Source: Cololabis saira (taxonomy: Eukaryota > Chordata > Actinopteri > Beloniformes > Belonidae). From it: a DNA stretch of 64,000 bases. The notes beneath the pieces are model-generated. The model was given only the letters and a program-made list of their open reading frames with translations, was not told where the DNA came from and searched no databases. Positions 11,690-23,100 of the stretch are shown here, in pieces. The stretch spans positions 11,670,942 to 11,734,941 of the forward strand of contig NC_084587.1 of assembly GCF_033807715.1 (NCBI RefSeq), read 5' to 3'. Every line of letters begins with the position of its first letter. Position 1 is the stretch's first letter. The position numbers were made by a program, and so were the translations under genes.

Positions 11690-11821
11690 CTGTTTGTTTT
11701 GCATTTGATCATCTTTTTAATGTGTTACAAAAGTATCGGATTGGGACTCGGTATCGGAGGATTCTCAAAATCAAGTGATTCGGAATCGGGTCGGGGCCGA
11801 AAAAGCCTGATCAGTGCCCTA
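11690..11821. mobile_element. Right end of hAT element (left end not found)
   Basis: GTATCGGATTGGGACTCGG, GATTCGGAATCGGGTCGGG and the terminal GATCAGTGCCCTA match a fish hAT terminus that, inverted, begins TAGGGCACTGATCAGG. The left partner and the 8-bp duplication were not located. Confidence 0.5.
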
Positions 11822-11851
11822 CCGACTGTACATCAATCATATTAGAAATAC

Positions 11852-11950
11852 TTTTTTTTTTTTATTGGCAACTTTGCATACATTTGGATTTGGCTCATCA
11901 TTTATTGATTGGATAAAGATATTATATAGTTCTCCCAAGGCATGTGTAAC
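11852..11950 (+). pseudogene. L1-type LINE reverse transcriptase, fragment 1
   Basis: The plus strand reads LATLHTFGFGSSFIDWIK then ILYSSPKACVT. This is the L1/Tx1-type block in which FGFG precedes W(I/V)..LY..P.A.V. The reading stops at 11950 where a Harbinger-like element begins, and resumes at 12477. Fragmentary and non-functional. Confidence 0.75.
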
Positions 11951-12476
11951 ACTGTGTCCTAACTGCATGCGATGCGAGCGAGCGTCAGCGACAAAATCAA
12001 TTCCATTGCTTTATTTTCCATTGGACTGTCCTAACTGGCCGCAAGCGACGCGTTGAAAGCCGGTTGAAAGCGCTGTAGGAAACGGTCATGGATGAGGAAC
12101 GGCTGATCCAGTTAGTTGAAATGAGAAGTTATCTCTATGATACCTCCTCATTTCACTACAAAAACCTCAATAAAGTGGCAGCTGGCTGGAGGGAGATGGA
12201 CAGGGAGCTGGAAGTTTCTGACCGTTATTTTTGTGTGTTTTGTCAGGATGCTGAGCAGACGTTAATTTACCGTTAGCTTCTGTTAATGTACTCTAGCTAC
12301 TGTTAAACCGTTGAGGGAGGGTAGTTAGCAAGTTCAGCACAATAATATGGCCTGTTAGAGTTGAACAACAATTAATAACAGAACTGCATATTAACGGTTT
12401 CAGTGTGGACAGAGAGCGTCCGATGTCACGCAGTGCAACGCGATAGTCGGACGCTCGAATGCAGTTATGACACGGT
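11951..12476 (+). mobile_element. Harbinger-like non-autonomous element with MADF-type ORF start
   Basis: The ends GTGTCCTAACTGCAT and, inverted, GTGTCATAACTGCAT are terminal inverted repeats. The element splits an L1 reverse transcriptase at residues that would otherwise be adjacent. An ORF starts at 12088: MDEERLIQLVEMRSYLYDTS, then KNLNKVAAGWREMDRELEVS. This is the beginning of a MADF DNA-binding domain (E-x-L-I-x-x-V, x-x-x-L-Y-D, W-x-E-(I/M)), as encoded by PIF-Harbinger elements next to the transposase. The ORF ends after 62 codons and no transposase follows. The target duplication is unclear. Confidence 0.7.
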
Positions 12477-12600
12477 GAAGAACAAATGATCAAACTTCTA
12501 CAAGCTTTACTTTTCAGAGAGAGACTAGACAGGGTTATCCTCTTTCTCCTGTTTGTAATATTTTATTGAGCCTTTAGAAGATGCTAAGGATCGGTTTAAC
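12477..12600 (+). pseudogene. L1-type LINE reverse transcriptase, fragment 2
   Basis: The plus strand reads QTSTSFTFQRETRQGYPLSP then VCNILLSL and a stop. This is the R-x-T-R-Q-G-x-P-L-S-P motif that follows fragment 1 in L1-type reverse transcriptases. The remainder of the LINE is not recognisable. Confidence 0.8.
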
Positions 12601-14009
12601 TTTTGATTATACAGTGAAGTTGACTTTATTACATTAAAATGCTTCTCATGTTTGTTATGCAAACTGGTGTCATAAGCAAGATATGTATTTCTGATGTGTT
12701 CCTTTTTAATGAAGCATCACATGTGACTACTATGACTTTTAATGTACTGTATGACTTTTATTTTTTACTTCCCTGTCATGAAGTGATTGCCACAAACGTA
12801 TTGGCTAGGTCTCAGTTTCATCGTTTCTGGGGATCAGCTAAAGCCACTCATCTCTCCTTTTATTGTCCTCCTCTCTTCCAGGAAGTAAACTAACACAGAA
12901 ACACAGATGAGTCTTTAATATTATTTGACGAGCATCATGTCACTTGTTTCTTCAACTTGGCACCAGCAGTTATGCAGCATTTGTTTTCAGCCAAAAGGGA
13001 GTTTGGTCACCACAGAGAAAGAAACATGCATAAAACTGTGTCTTCTTTATTCCGAGGAGTTTACATCAGTATTCCAAAGTCTTCTTTTTCTGTTTATGAC
13101 ATACCTGATGACTGGCCTGTTGAAATTAGCTTATTAACTCTCTAAGTCATGTATTTCTGACCCACCCCTGGGGCTTATTCTAGGCATTACTTGGGCTTTG
13201 GAAAGCTCAGCTTATCCCATATGCCAGCTTTCTCGTTGTCATGGTTACTCAACATAACAGATTTTGTGGCAGAAGTGGCAGAATTACCAACCACAATCCT
13301 TTAAGCAGTACAGGATCCAAATTGATGGGAAAACATGTTTCAAAATTTGTGGTTTCAGCTGAATTAAGCTCAGTAGAAAATCTGAAGATTACACAAAGTA
13401 AGGCACAACTTTAACATAGCTGCTGCAACAGTCTGCCACTAGTGTGGTGTGATTCTACCGTTAAATGTGCAGTTATAGTTCCTCAAAACTTTCCTAAGCA
13501 GATTGTGTCAAACCAACCTTAAGATCCAGGTTTCCAAACAGAACTTGTCCAGATCATGACACTGCATTTGCCGACTCCCCTTCTCATCCTGCACAAATGC
13601 CTTCGACTGACCTTAGGATTTAAAAAAAAAAACATGACTGATCAAATTAAACCATCTATGGGGTTCATGGGACAAAAAGCACCTTTAAGGGTGAGCTCAG
13701 ACTACAAAAATATTGTACTCGGGCACGACTGACTTCCTGATTCCCATGCTGGCCCCAACCAGTTACTCCTGTCTCAATCGTGCTTGAGCAAGATTACCCT
13801 TGTGCACTGGTCGTCACACTGTTACATTAAGCGGATCTTTATTTACCGAAAGTGTAGACAGTCTCAGAAAATTGGCCCAATGGAGAATCACACAGCCCTC
13901 TCTTTTTTTATTTATTTCTGGATTATGCTGCTGTGTTGTTAAATGATTGTCACAAGGAACTGTTATACACATTATGTATATGTTGCAGACGCTCCCTTTT
14001 CCCCTTACA
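12601..14009. other. No gene recognised
   Basis: AT-rich DNA; the ORFs at 12639-13145 overlap in different frames and show no recognisable motif. Confidence 0.5.
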
Positions 14010-14687
14010 CACTCAAAAAAAAGATATCCTGGATTTACTTAAAAATGTTATGTCAAGTGGTTCCACATAACTTTGTTAAGTCAATTTAATTAACCAGTTT
14101 TCATTTGATTTACTCAATAAATTTAAATATACTACACAACAGTAAATTAAGTAACTTAAACTTAATTTGGTCACTTTCAATTTATGTATGAAGCCTCAAA
14201 ATTACGTAATATAGTTAGGTTAAGTGAATGAACTGGATATACATTAAAGCAATACAGGATTATTGAGTAAGAGCAACTTGACATGGTTAAGTTAGCCTAG
14301 ATTGAGTTTAGTCAAATGAATTTAATCAATTTAATTGAGTAAACCTCCAAAGCACCTCCAAAACCGAGGCCATGGTTCTCCATCGGGAAAGGGTGGCATG
14401 CCTTCTCCGGGTGGGTGGAGAAGTCCTGCCTCAGGTGGAGGAGTTCAAGTATCTCGGGATCTTGTTCACGAGTGAGGGAACAATGGAGCGTGAGATTGAC
14501 AGACGGATCGGTGCAGCGTCCGCCGTAATGCGGTCGATGTACCGGACCGTCGTGGTGAAGAAGGAGCTGAGTCGAAAGGCGAAGCTCTCGATTTACCGGT
14601 CAATCTACGCCCCTACCCTCACCTATGGTCATGAACTTTGGGTAGTGACCGAAAGGATAAGATCGCGGATACAAGCGGCCGAGAGGA

Positions 14688-14767
14688 GTTTCCTCCGCAT
14701 GGTGGCTGGACGCTCCCTTAGAGATGTGTTTCCTCCGCAGGGTGGCTGGACGCTCCCTTAGAGATAG
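14688..14767. repeat. 40-bp tandem duplication inside Rex3
   Basis: Two adjacent 40-bp copies beginning GTTTCCTCCGCA and containing GGTGGCTGGACGCTCCC, differing at a few bases. The length is not a multiple of three, so the duplication shifts the Rex3 frame. Confidence 0.95.
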
Positions 14768-14880
14768 GGTGAGGAGTTCGGTCACCCGGGAGGAGCTCGG
14801 AGTCGAGCCGCTGCTCCTTCACATTGAGAGGAGTCAGCTGAGGTGGCTTGGGCATCTGTACCGGATCCTCCTGGACGCCT

Positions 14881-14976
14881 CCCTAGGGGGGTGTTCCAGG
14901 CATGTCCCTCCTCCCTAGGGAGGTGTTCCAGGCATGTCCCTCCTCCCTAGGGAGGTGTTCCAGGCATGTCCCTCCG
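14881..14976. repeat. Three copies of a 32-bp unit inside Rex3
   Basis: A 32-bp unit, CCCTAGGGAGGTGTTCCAGG followed by CATGTCCCTCCT, is repeated three times. It disrupts the GEVFxACP...GRRPRGRPR region of the LINE protein. Confidence 0.95.
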
Positions 14977-15186
14977 GGAGGAGACCCCGGGGAAGACCCA
15001 GGACACGCTGGAGAGACTATGTCTCTCGGCTGGCCTGGGAACGCCTCGGACTCCCCCCGGAAGAGCTGGAGGAAGAGCTGGAGGAAGTGTCTGGGGGGAA
15101 GGAAGTCTGGGCATCCCTGCTGAGGCTGCTCCCCCCGCGACCCGGGAATGGATAAAGCGGAAGAAGATGAGTGAGTGATGAGTGAG

Positions 15187-15937
15187 TAATTGAGTAAAAT
15201 TAAAATCATGTTAAAAATAGAAAAAGATGTTAACAAAGAGAGAAAGAAAATCACAACTTTTACCAAAACAGCACTTTATTAAGTGTTCATTATATCAACC
15301 ACCTGTTTAACTAAAATTCTTACAGCATAAAATGCTTCACATGTATACATGCCATAAAAGTGCCTTGTTGTTCAAATTAACTTGAAAAGTATAAGAAAAA
15401 AAAATCTAAATTCTGTTTCACTAAGATTTAAAGAGCACCCTTAAATATATTTTTAACATAAAATTATAAATTGCCATGGCGATTATTAATTTATTTTTAA
15501 CTTTCAGTAAACATATTGCCAATAAATGAAAAGATGTTTGAGCTCTTAGCTCCAGCCATGGCAAGGGTTATGTCTCTTGGACATGGGTCACAAGATTTAA
15601 CTTGTTTAAATAACAGCAGAACATAAACAGCATGATGCAGTGTGTGCAGGAGACTATGTAAACGAGCACCAGAACATTGTGAGGTAGCAGAAACTTTCAC
15701 CGAGTAGGGCTGACAGTGGCTACAGTGACAGGCAGCTTATAGCAACTGAAATTGTTGTCTACATAATTTGACATAAGAAAAATCATAACAAAAAAAAACC
15801 TGAAACATCTTATGTTTGTGGGCCAGTCAAAAGAAAAGGTTCAGTTTACAGTCAAAACTAGCGTTCAAGTAAATGGGATAACAAAAACGTTTCAGCACAC
15901 TGAGTAGCTCCCGGATCACAACACAGGTTTCATGCGT
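15187..15937 (-). other. Putative 3' UTR of the minus-strand coiled-coil gene
   Basis: Non-coding DNA downstream (on the minus strand) of the stop codon at 15938. A minus-strand AATAAA signal at 15275-15280 could end the transcript. The first 12 bases are the Rex3 target duplication. Confidence 0.4.
15275..15280 (-). promoter_or_regulatory. Possible poly(A) signal, minus strand
   Basis: AATAAA on the minus strand, about 660 bp after the stop codon of the terminal exon. The position fits a 3' end, but such hexamers are frequent in AT-rich DNA. Confidence 0.3.
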
Positions 15938-16254
15938 TCATTCAAGCAATCTGTTTTTGAGAACCTGGATTTTGTTTGAAAGCCGGCGTGTATCAAGTTC
16001 CATCAAGATCTTTTGAATAAATTCCAAAGTGTACCTGAGGTCAGTTGGATAGCTCCGGTTCAGGTCGTAGATGATCCCAAACAGTAAGGCACAAGCAGTG
16101 GCGATATCTTTGAGTTCATGAAGCACCTGCACACCTTCAACAATGATGCCAACATCTTCTGGAGACTGATCAACATCTGCTGCAGTTGATTAATCACATA
16201 GATGCCGATGACCGTCTGAGCCAAATCTGCCTGGGTTTCATCAGGGTTCTCACT
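15938..16254 (-). pseudogene. Terminal exon of multi-copy fish protein family (SAMD3-like group)
   Basis: A splice-acceptor-like CTGTTTTTAG precedes the exon at 16254. It reads SENPDETQADLAQTVIGIYV, then after a frameshift near 16185 DQSPEDVGIIVEGVQVLHEL, KDIATACALLFGIIYDLNRS and YTLEFIQKILMELDTR, ending with a stop at 15938. I recognise the pattern (an Asn-Pro-Asp-Glu start, an acidic P-E-D-x-G segment, a hydrophobic ACALLFG-x-IY-x-LN-x-SYP core and a LKNRLL end) as the C-terminus of a large teleost protein family usually annotated as uncharacterised or SAMD3-like. Its molecular function is unknown to me. The frameshift suggests a decayed copy. Confidence 0.65.
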
Positions 16255-16488
16255 CTAAAAACAGAGTACTCATCAAGACATTGAAGACAGTGTCCTTGCT
16301 TGATGCTGCATCTTTATCAAAGATTTTAATTGGGGGGCAATTTACATTTTCCAGTTAACCTATTTAGGTTAAAACCCAAATATTTGGCGATCACGGAGTC
16401 AGCTGCACATATAGAGACATCGCTGCCCAGAAGGGAAAAAGAAAGGTTTAAAGAGGAGAGGAAGAGTTGTTGTTCTGCAGGTTTTTGG

Positions 16489-17419
16489 TTATTCTTCACT
16501 GTTTTCTTCTCCGTTCGTCTTCTGTAGTTCAACCATCTCTTTCTCAAGTTGGATCCTCAAATCTTCCATTTTCATCTTCTGCTCTTCTGCGTGTGTGAAC
16601 TCCAGCTGCAACTTTTTCTTGTCTTTTAGGATCTTTTTTGTGGCGTCTTGCATGATTACCTTGGACTGACCCATGATAGTTTTCTCTACTTTCAAGGCTC
16701 TCTTCTCATCTTCTAGTTGTTTCCTGTCTGCCTCCAAGTTCTCCTGCTGCCGCTGCAGTATCCTCCTCTCTTTCAGGACTCTTTTCCAGTGTATGTCTGG
16801 TTGTATTGTGAACCCCTCCTTTTCTATGGTTCCCCCCGACCTCTTCCAGGCGTCTCTTATTGTCCTCTAACTTTGTGAACTTCTTCTGCAGTTTCATCTT
16901 CTGCATCTCAAGTTCTTTGTGTTCTCACTCCATTTTTTCTTTGATGTTCCGGGTTTGTGTTTTTTCCTGGTTCAGGTTTTTCCAACCCTCTTCCAGTTGT
17001 TTCTGATTGTCCTGCAACATGTTGACCTCCTGCTGCAGCTTCCTGCTCTCCATCTGTAGTTCTTGACTGTTTTCTTCCATCCTTTTCTTGATTTTCTCCA
17101 TCTCAGTTCTCTCCTCATCCCGGTTTCTCTGTTTTGATTCCAGGGGTTTTATTTCCTTCTCCAAATCCATCTTTCCCTCTCTAAGTATTTCCATTTCTTT
17201 CTGATGTTCTTTCTTTTTCTCCAACAGTTCATTTTTCTCCATTTTCAGTTTTTCTTTCTGCTCCACCAAGTCAATCTTCTCCTTTTCACTTTCTCGTTTG
17301 ACTTCTTCAATCTCTCTTTTTGTCTCTTCCAGGATCTTATTCATCTGAACTGCTAGGTGTTCCTTCTCTTTCTGGAGCTCTCTGTTCTTGTCTTCAACTT
17401 TTCCCACTTTTGTTAGACC
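16489..17419 (-). pseudogene. Long coiled-coil protein, broken ORF
   Basis: About 310 codons of almost pure coiled coil rich in K, E, L, M and Q. It runs from KVEDKNRELQKEKEHLAVQM to IQLEKEMVELQKTNGEE, with heptad-like spacing of L/M/I and no membrane or signal segment. One in-frame TGA lies at 16922-16924, and a frameshift occurs around the C-run at 16836-16841, where the downstream coil moves to another frame. The composition resembles golgin- or trichohyalin-like proteins common in fish, but coiled coils attract false matches. It lies directly upstream of the terminal exon at 15938-16254 on the same strand and is probably part of the same transcript. No methionine start is visible; the 5' end may be a splice acceptor near 17408. 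Confidence 0.6.
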
Positions 17420-17542
17420 CGCTTGGCGCCGTTTCGACAGTTATTCATGGTTTAAATACTGTGTCCGCCATTCTCGTTTGTTTCGCATGGCATGACGGGG
17501 GGCGCCGTCTTGGTCGGGCCCACGTGATGCGACGTTGTTCTG

Positions 17543-18320
<778 letters not shown>

Positions 18321-18333
18321 TTTTTTTTGAGTG

Positions 18334-20086
18334 CATGTTCAGCCGTATAATGTCCAAGCACATCTCTTGCCCCGTGCCAGAAACAAGGACTGATACTATG
18401 CTTGAGCTCGGAGCTCAACTCAAATGAACCACCCCTAACCCTAGGTTATCCTATATATCTGTCCTCTTAACTCCCCATTGAAGGGAATAACATAGGAAGC
18501 GATATGCTTCCGGTCAAATGATAGAGCTCAATGTCAATTAGGACCTTTTTTGTCCAGTTGCCCTGGACTTCACTCTGTCCGTCCAAACCCAGACACTCCA
18601 GAATCAAAGCAGAGTTCCTTCTGCTTGTCTGTGCTCTCCACAAGTTATCTTCCCCTCCGCCTTTATTATTAACCTGTAGTTTTCTTTGTTCATTTTTCAC
18701 AGCCACATAGCTACAAGGCCTCTCCCCAAAAGCATTCCTGAGTTTCAAAAAACATTGAAGACAGGAAAGAATAATATTTCCTCCTCAACCTTGTGATTGT
18801 GAGCTCATGGACAGTCTTTGTCATCCTCTCTCAAATTGTTCCAGAACATCGCTCGGAGACAGTTGCCAGTTACTCTGAACATAGTTCACAGTCAATTTTA
18901 AATAATGTTCTTATTTATAAAATAGTTAAAACCTGGATTTCTGCAAGTTATGGATATCCATCATTTTTTTTTTAAATACATGCTTGTAGGGATCTCAAGG
19001 AGATTATGGATCTGAAAAACATTACACCGCTCTCCTAAAAGAATATAAATATAATCAGTGTTTGGTCATAAATCTCTTTCAATACATTTAAAAAAAGAAA
19101 ACAGCAGGTAATTTAAATGTCATGCGACTAAAGTGTAACCATGACAGGACTTTTTAAACCTGTTATTAATCTTTAAATAGTTATTTAGTTCTCCTTGTTA
19201 AAAATGACACCCCTTTCTCATTATTCATATGCAACCACATACGTGTGCATTTGAATTGACATAAGATAAAATGCAATCTGATTATTTTTTTATCATATGC
19301 AGCGTGCAAAGGGAGGACAATTTTCACCCCCCAAAAAATGGCTTGAAAAATTTGTTTCTAAAAGTGGCCTAAACTATCCCATTTTGCAAAATTATTGTAG
19401 CGCAAACACATAATAAGATCCTGAAAGCTGCTTGAAGGAGGAGTAAAGGAAGGCTAATTGAGAAAAGCAGTTTATTTAGCTAATTTAAAGTTTCATAGTG
19501 AATTTAATTACCACTCAGTGAATAATTTCCTCACGTTGTTTCATTTCAGACAACCATGGCCATAATTCCTGAAGTTAAACACAGCGCCACAGTTTTTTTC
19601 TCCTTCTCTTTTCTCTCTCACAAAGCTCATTATCCACTGCTTCCCCTTCCTCTCTCTTCTCGCCTCCATCCTCTGGCTTAACTTTATGTTTCAACTCCAG
19701 AGCTCATCTTGTTCGCTGCAGCCAATTTAAAGGCAGTTTAATCCTGGAGAGCATTCTGCTGCTTTTCCGCAGTTACACCCCTGCGATTGATGTCTGTCGA
19801 GATCTGATCTAATGTTCAGCATTTCTGTGATTGACACCACAGATGTGCTCCTATAAAAGCCAGTGGATGCAAAAGCACAATAAAATAAAATAAAATAAAA
19901 AAGAGGATCTTGATTGCATTTGATATTAACTTGCAAAACAGGAGGTTTCTGCTGCTGGGCTAATTTTGCTTTTCTTGCCTTCTCTTTCAAACACACTGTT
20001 TGCAACAGCCTTGATTGGCCTCAAGGGTGTAACTGTTGACATGGTGTATGAAAAAGCTGAAAGAAAGCCAAGTCAAAGTCAGCTCC

Positions 20087-20089
<3 letters not shown>
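18334..20089. other. No gene recognised
   Basis: The minus-strand ORF at 18467-18748 (93 codons) has no recognisable motif. The rest is AT-rich with a short (AAAAT)n run near 19880. Confidence 0.5.

Positions 20090-20119
<30 letters not shown>
20090..20119. repeat. A-rich homopolymer
   Basis: About 30 consecutive A residues. No retroelement body could be recognised next to it. Confidence 0.95.
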
Positions 20120-20124
<5 letters not shown>

Positions 20125-23100
20125 TAAGTGGGACATGTAGCCTAAGGGTATCATTTCATATTGCGAAGTTAATCTGCTGGGATCTGAAACAGATGAATAT
20201 TGCATACAACAAAGCGCATAATTTTGATTCAAAGTAAATCACACAGCGTCGGTTTCTGTTCACATCTGAAAGGAGATGAAATTCACATGTAAAATGTATG
20301 CATGTTTGGTAGGTCACCAGAGTCAGCCAGCATTTTGTATGTTTGTTTGTTTTTCGTCTTGGCCAGGGGCTATACATGAATTAACTCTACTTAATGGGAT
20401 CTCAGGGTAAAATTTGCATTCCATCGATCTTGATAACTTAATGTTGATTTGCGATTGACGGAAGCGTTGTTAGTTATCCGTGGTCCGGACAGCTGTGTTA
20501 TCATTTTAATTCCTGTTAAGTGAAAGTGCATTTTTAGCATTGAATGATGATCTAAGCTTACACTAAGTGTTCCTGGATGATGCGTCAGAGTCCCTGTGTG
20601 AACGTTAAATTGAGTCACAGTGCCGTCCCGAAACGAGGCTCCACGCCAAGCCTCGTTGTGGCAAGGCAGGTTTTCCACACGCCTACCAGAAAATGTGTAT
20701 ATGGGCAGATGCTTTGAGAGTGTGCATAAATAATACAAAGCATCTCCATGACTCCTGCACTCTTGGCTAGAGAGCTGTTTATGAAGTGGGTGAGCTTGTG
20801 TCGAGCAGTTTAACTCAGTCTAAAAGCTTTAAAATTTAGTCTGAACGAAACGAAAAAAAGAGGAACGTTTGAGCACAAAGGACCAAAGTACAGCAATGCC
20901 ACAAGTCATGGTGAAAAATTCAAACCAGAATCTTTTTTTTTTTTCTTTTACTCTTGGAGGCAGCACAAACAAGTTGCAGATGGACTTTGTTCATTTTATA
21001 GTCGCCCCTCGTTGCCCCTGAAACAAATATCTGCTTAAATGCTTCAGTTTCTCACTAGCTCTTCTCTAAATATTTGGTATATTTATCAAGACAAGGTCAA
21101 AACAGGTGAAATGTGATATACACCCTCATATAGCTGTAGGGTTTAGTGAATTATTTCTTACTGTTGTTTACTACAGATTTTAAAATACCGACAATATTGG
21201 CAATTCTAAATATCAGCTACCCATTCACCTTATCAATATCCATGGTTGCTGGAAGCCCACAAACATTTATTTTTGGAATATAAGCATATTTCTGTTAGGT
21301 TTCTGAAACCTGCGGGTTCGTTGAAATGAGAAGGAAGACACTTTGTTAGAAATAAAGACAGTTAAAGATTTTCTTATTGGAGATTCAAAGGAAGATTGTA
21401 TAAGGACCTTTCTGTTCAGCTGACAACTTCCCAGAAAAGATCAACTGAAATTGTGCATAGAGGTTTTCTTCTGACAAAAATGCAAATATGTAGATATATG
21501 ACTACAAGATACTTGGCTAAACTGATGGAGAGGAACTGTGGTTTAGACTTGGCCCTCCCTTCGTTAAGCCTTGATTGGTCCCAATCACTCGGCTCTCTTC
21601 GTCTTCTTTCGCTCCCCAGACATCATGGACTTGCTCTTCATGTAATCACTCTTGGTTGTCTTTTCTTGGAAGCTGTTCTTTAGATAAGGTAACTACTTCA
21701 AGTGATTAAGAATTGATATACGTAAGCATGTGTGATACCTTCAAACGATAAAGAATGTGCATGCGTAGGCATGTAAGCAAGGTCAAGGATTCCAACTGAT
21801 GTTCAGAGCGATGTTATCGATGTTTTACTTCTCTGTACCTCATCCAAAGGCTAAAAAAACATTCTCAACATCTATGCTTCTGCAAAATATTATCTAGATT
21901 TAACAAACAGATGTCAGACAGGGCATAGCATACAGTATGTGTGTTAATGACATCCTGAAACAGCAGCTGCAGCTGTAGACTGTATAAAAAGAACTGGACA
22001 AATCCAATGCATTTATGTTGAAGAGTGATTTTGAAACCTCTTTAAGTTCTCTGCACAATGCCACACCAGCAGAAACTGAAGCTGCCCAAGTTAATGCAAA
22101 AGTGGGCAAAAGGAGGGGGCCTGGAAGCCGGCTGGAAAACTCCTGCATAAACTCATTAATTGCAAGTTAGAGAGCTTAGATGGCTCAGCTCATGCTAATC
22201 TATAACACTAATGAATGTTAATTTACAATAATTCTGCTTGCTCTGCCTTCAGTAAAATTATAAAAAGGTAGAAAAAAGTTAATAACAATTTTGTGATAAA
22301 TATTTCATAAATCATTAGTTGTATTTCCTGTTAAAGGTACAAGCTAAGAATGGTTATTCAGTCAGTCTTAGTTTGCCTGTATTTTATTGCAGTGGCATAG
22401 TCTGTGGTTGTAATGTATTCTGGGTAGCAGGAACAGTCTCCAGCGTACACTCATGTCCAAGTTGCTCCTGTATCTTACATCTCACCCAAACCCACAAAAC
22501 CAATGGCTGTAAGTTTAATAGGTGTTGAATAGCTAATGCAATAAGAATCACTTTAGCATCACTTTAATACGTTTTATAACCTCAGTTAGAGATCGTTTTT
22601 CTCTATACGTTTATTGCCAGGAAATAGACCTAACTCATGCATAGAGCTAGCTAAATTAGCATATCTATGCCGCTATTAATATGTATTAATTGTATTAATA
22701 CATTAATTGTATTAATAATAATTGCAATCATCTATTAATCTGTAATTTCGTTGTCATGAAATATGAACAATGACCATAAAGAATCTTGATTCTTGAATTA
22801 ATTTGCATAATGGATATAACTGTTGATAGGCTAATGTGATTTTCGGTCAAGTTTAATGCATAGTTGGGCGCTGTTTCCTGATACAGTACATGTATGTCAC
22901 AATACCACACTGATATATATTTTTTTCTTTTCTGTGTTAGGTATTACAGTTACACTCGACCTTTTCAAGCCACAATGTTAAATTGTAAGCTGTCTCAAGA
23001 AGACGTTAATAAAAGAGCAATATGTTTGGATCCTGCCATGTGAACGTGAGTTTGGCTTTGTGTTTATCTACGTTAACATACACAGAGTATCTAACACGTA

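Larger units (their letters stand above)
14344..15186 (+). mobile_element. Rex3 (RTE-clade) LINE 3' end, 12-bp TSD
   Basis: The reading frame STSKTEAMVLHRERVACLLR then VGGEVLPQVEEFKYLG, ERSQLRWLGHL, RRPRGRPRTRWRDYVSRLAW and LLRLLPPRPG is the diagnostic C-terminal part of fish Rex3/RTE reverse transcriptases, followed by a GATGAGTGAG-type tail. TAATTGAGTAAA is duplicated exactly at 14332-14343 and 15187-15198, showing target-primed insertion of a 5'-truncated copy. Two internal tandem duplications break the frame. Confidence 0.93.

Noticed and set aside
22319..22345. GTTAAAGGTACAAGC as a possible TTAA-type terminus
   Set aside because: No inverted counterpart was found within several kilobases.
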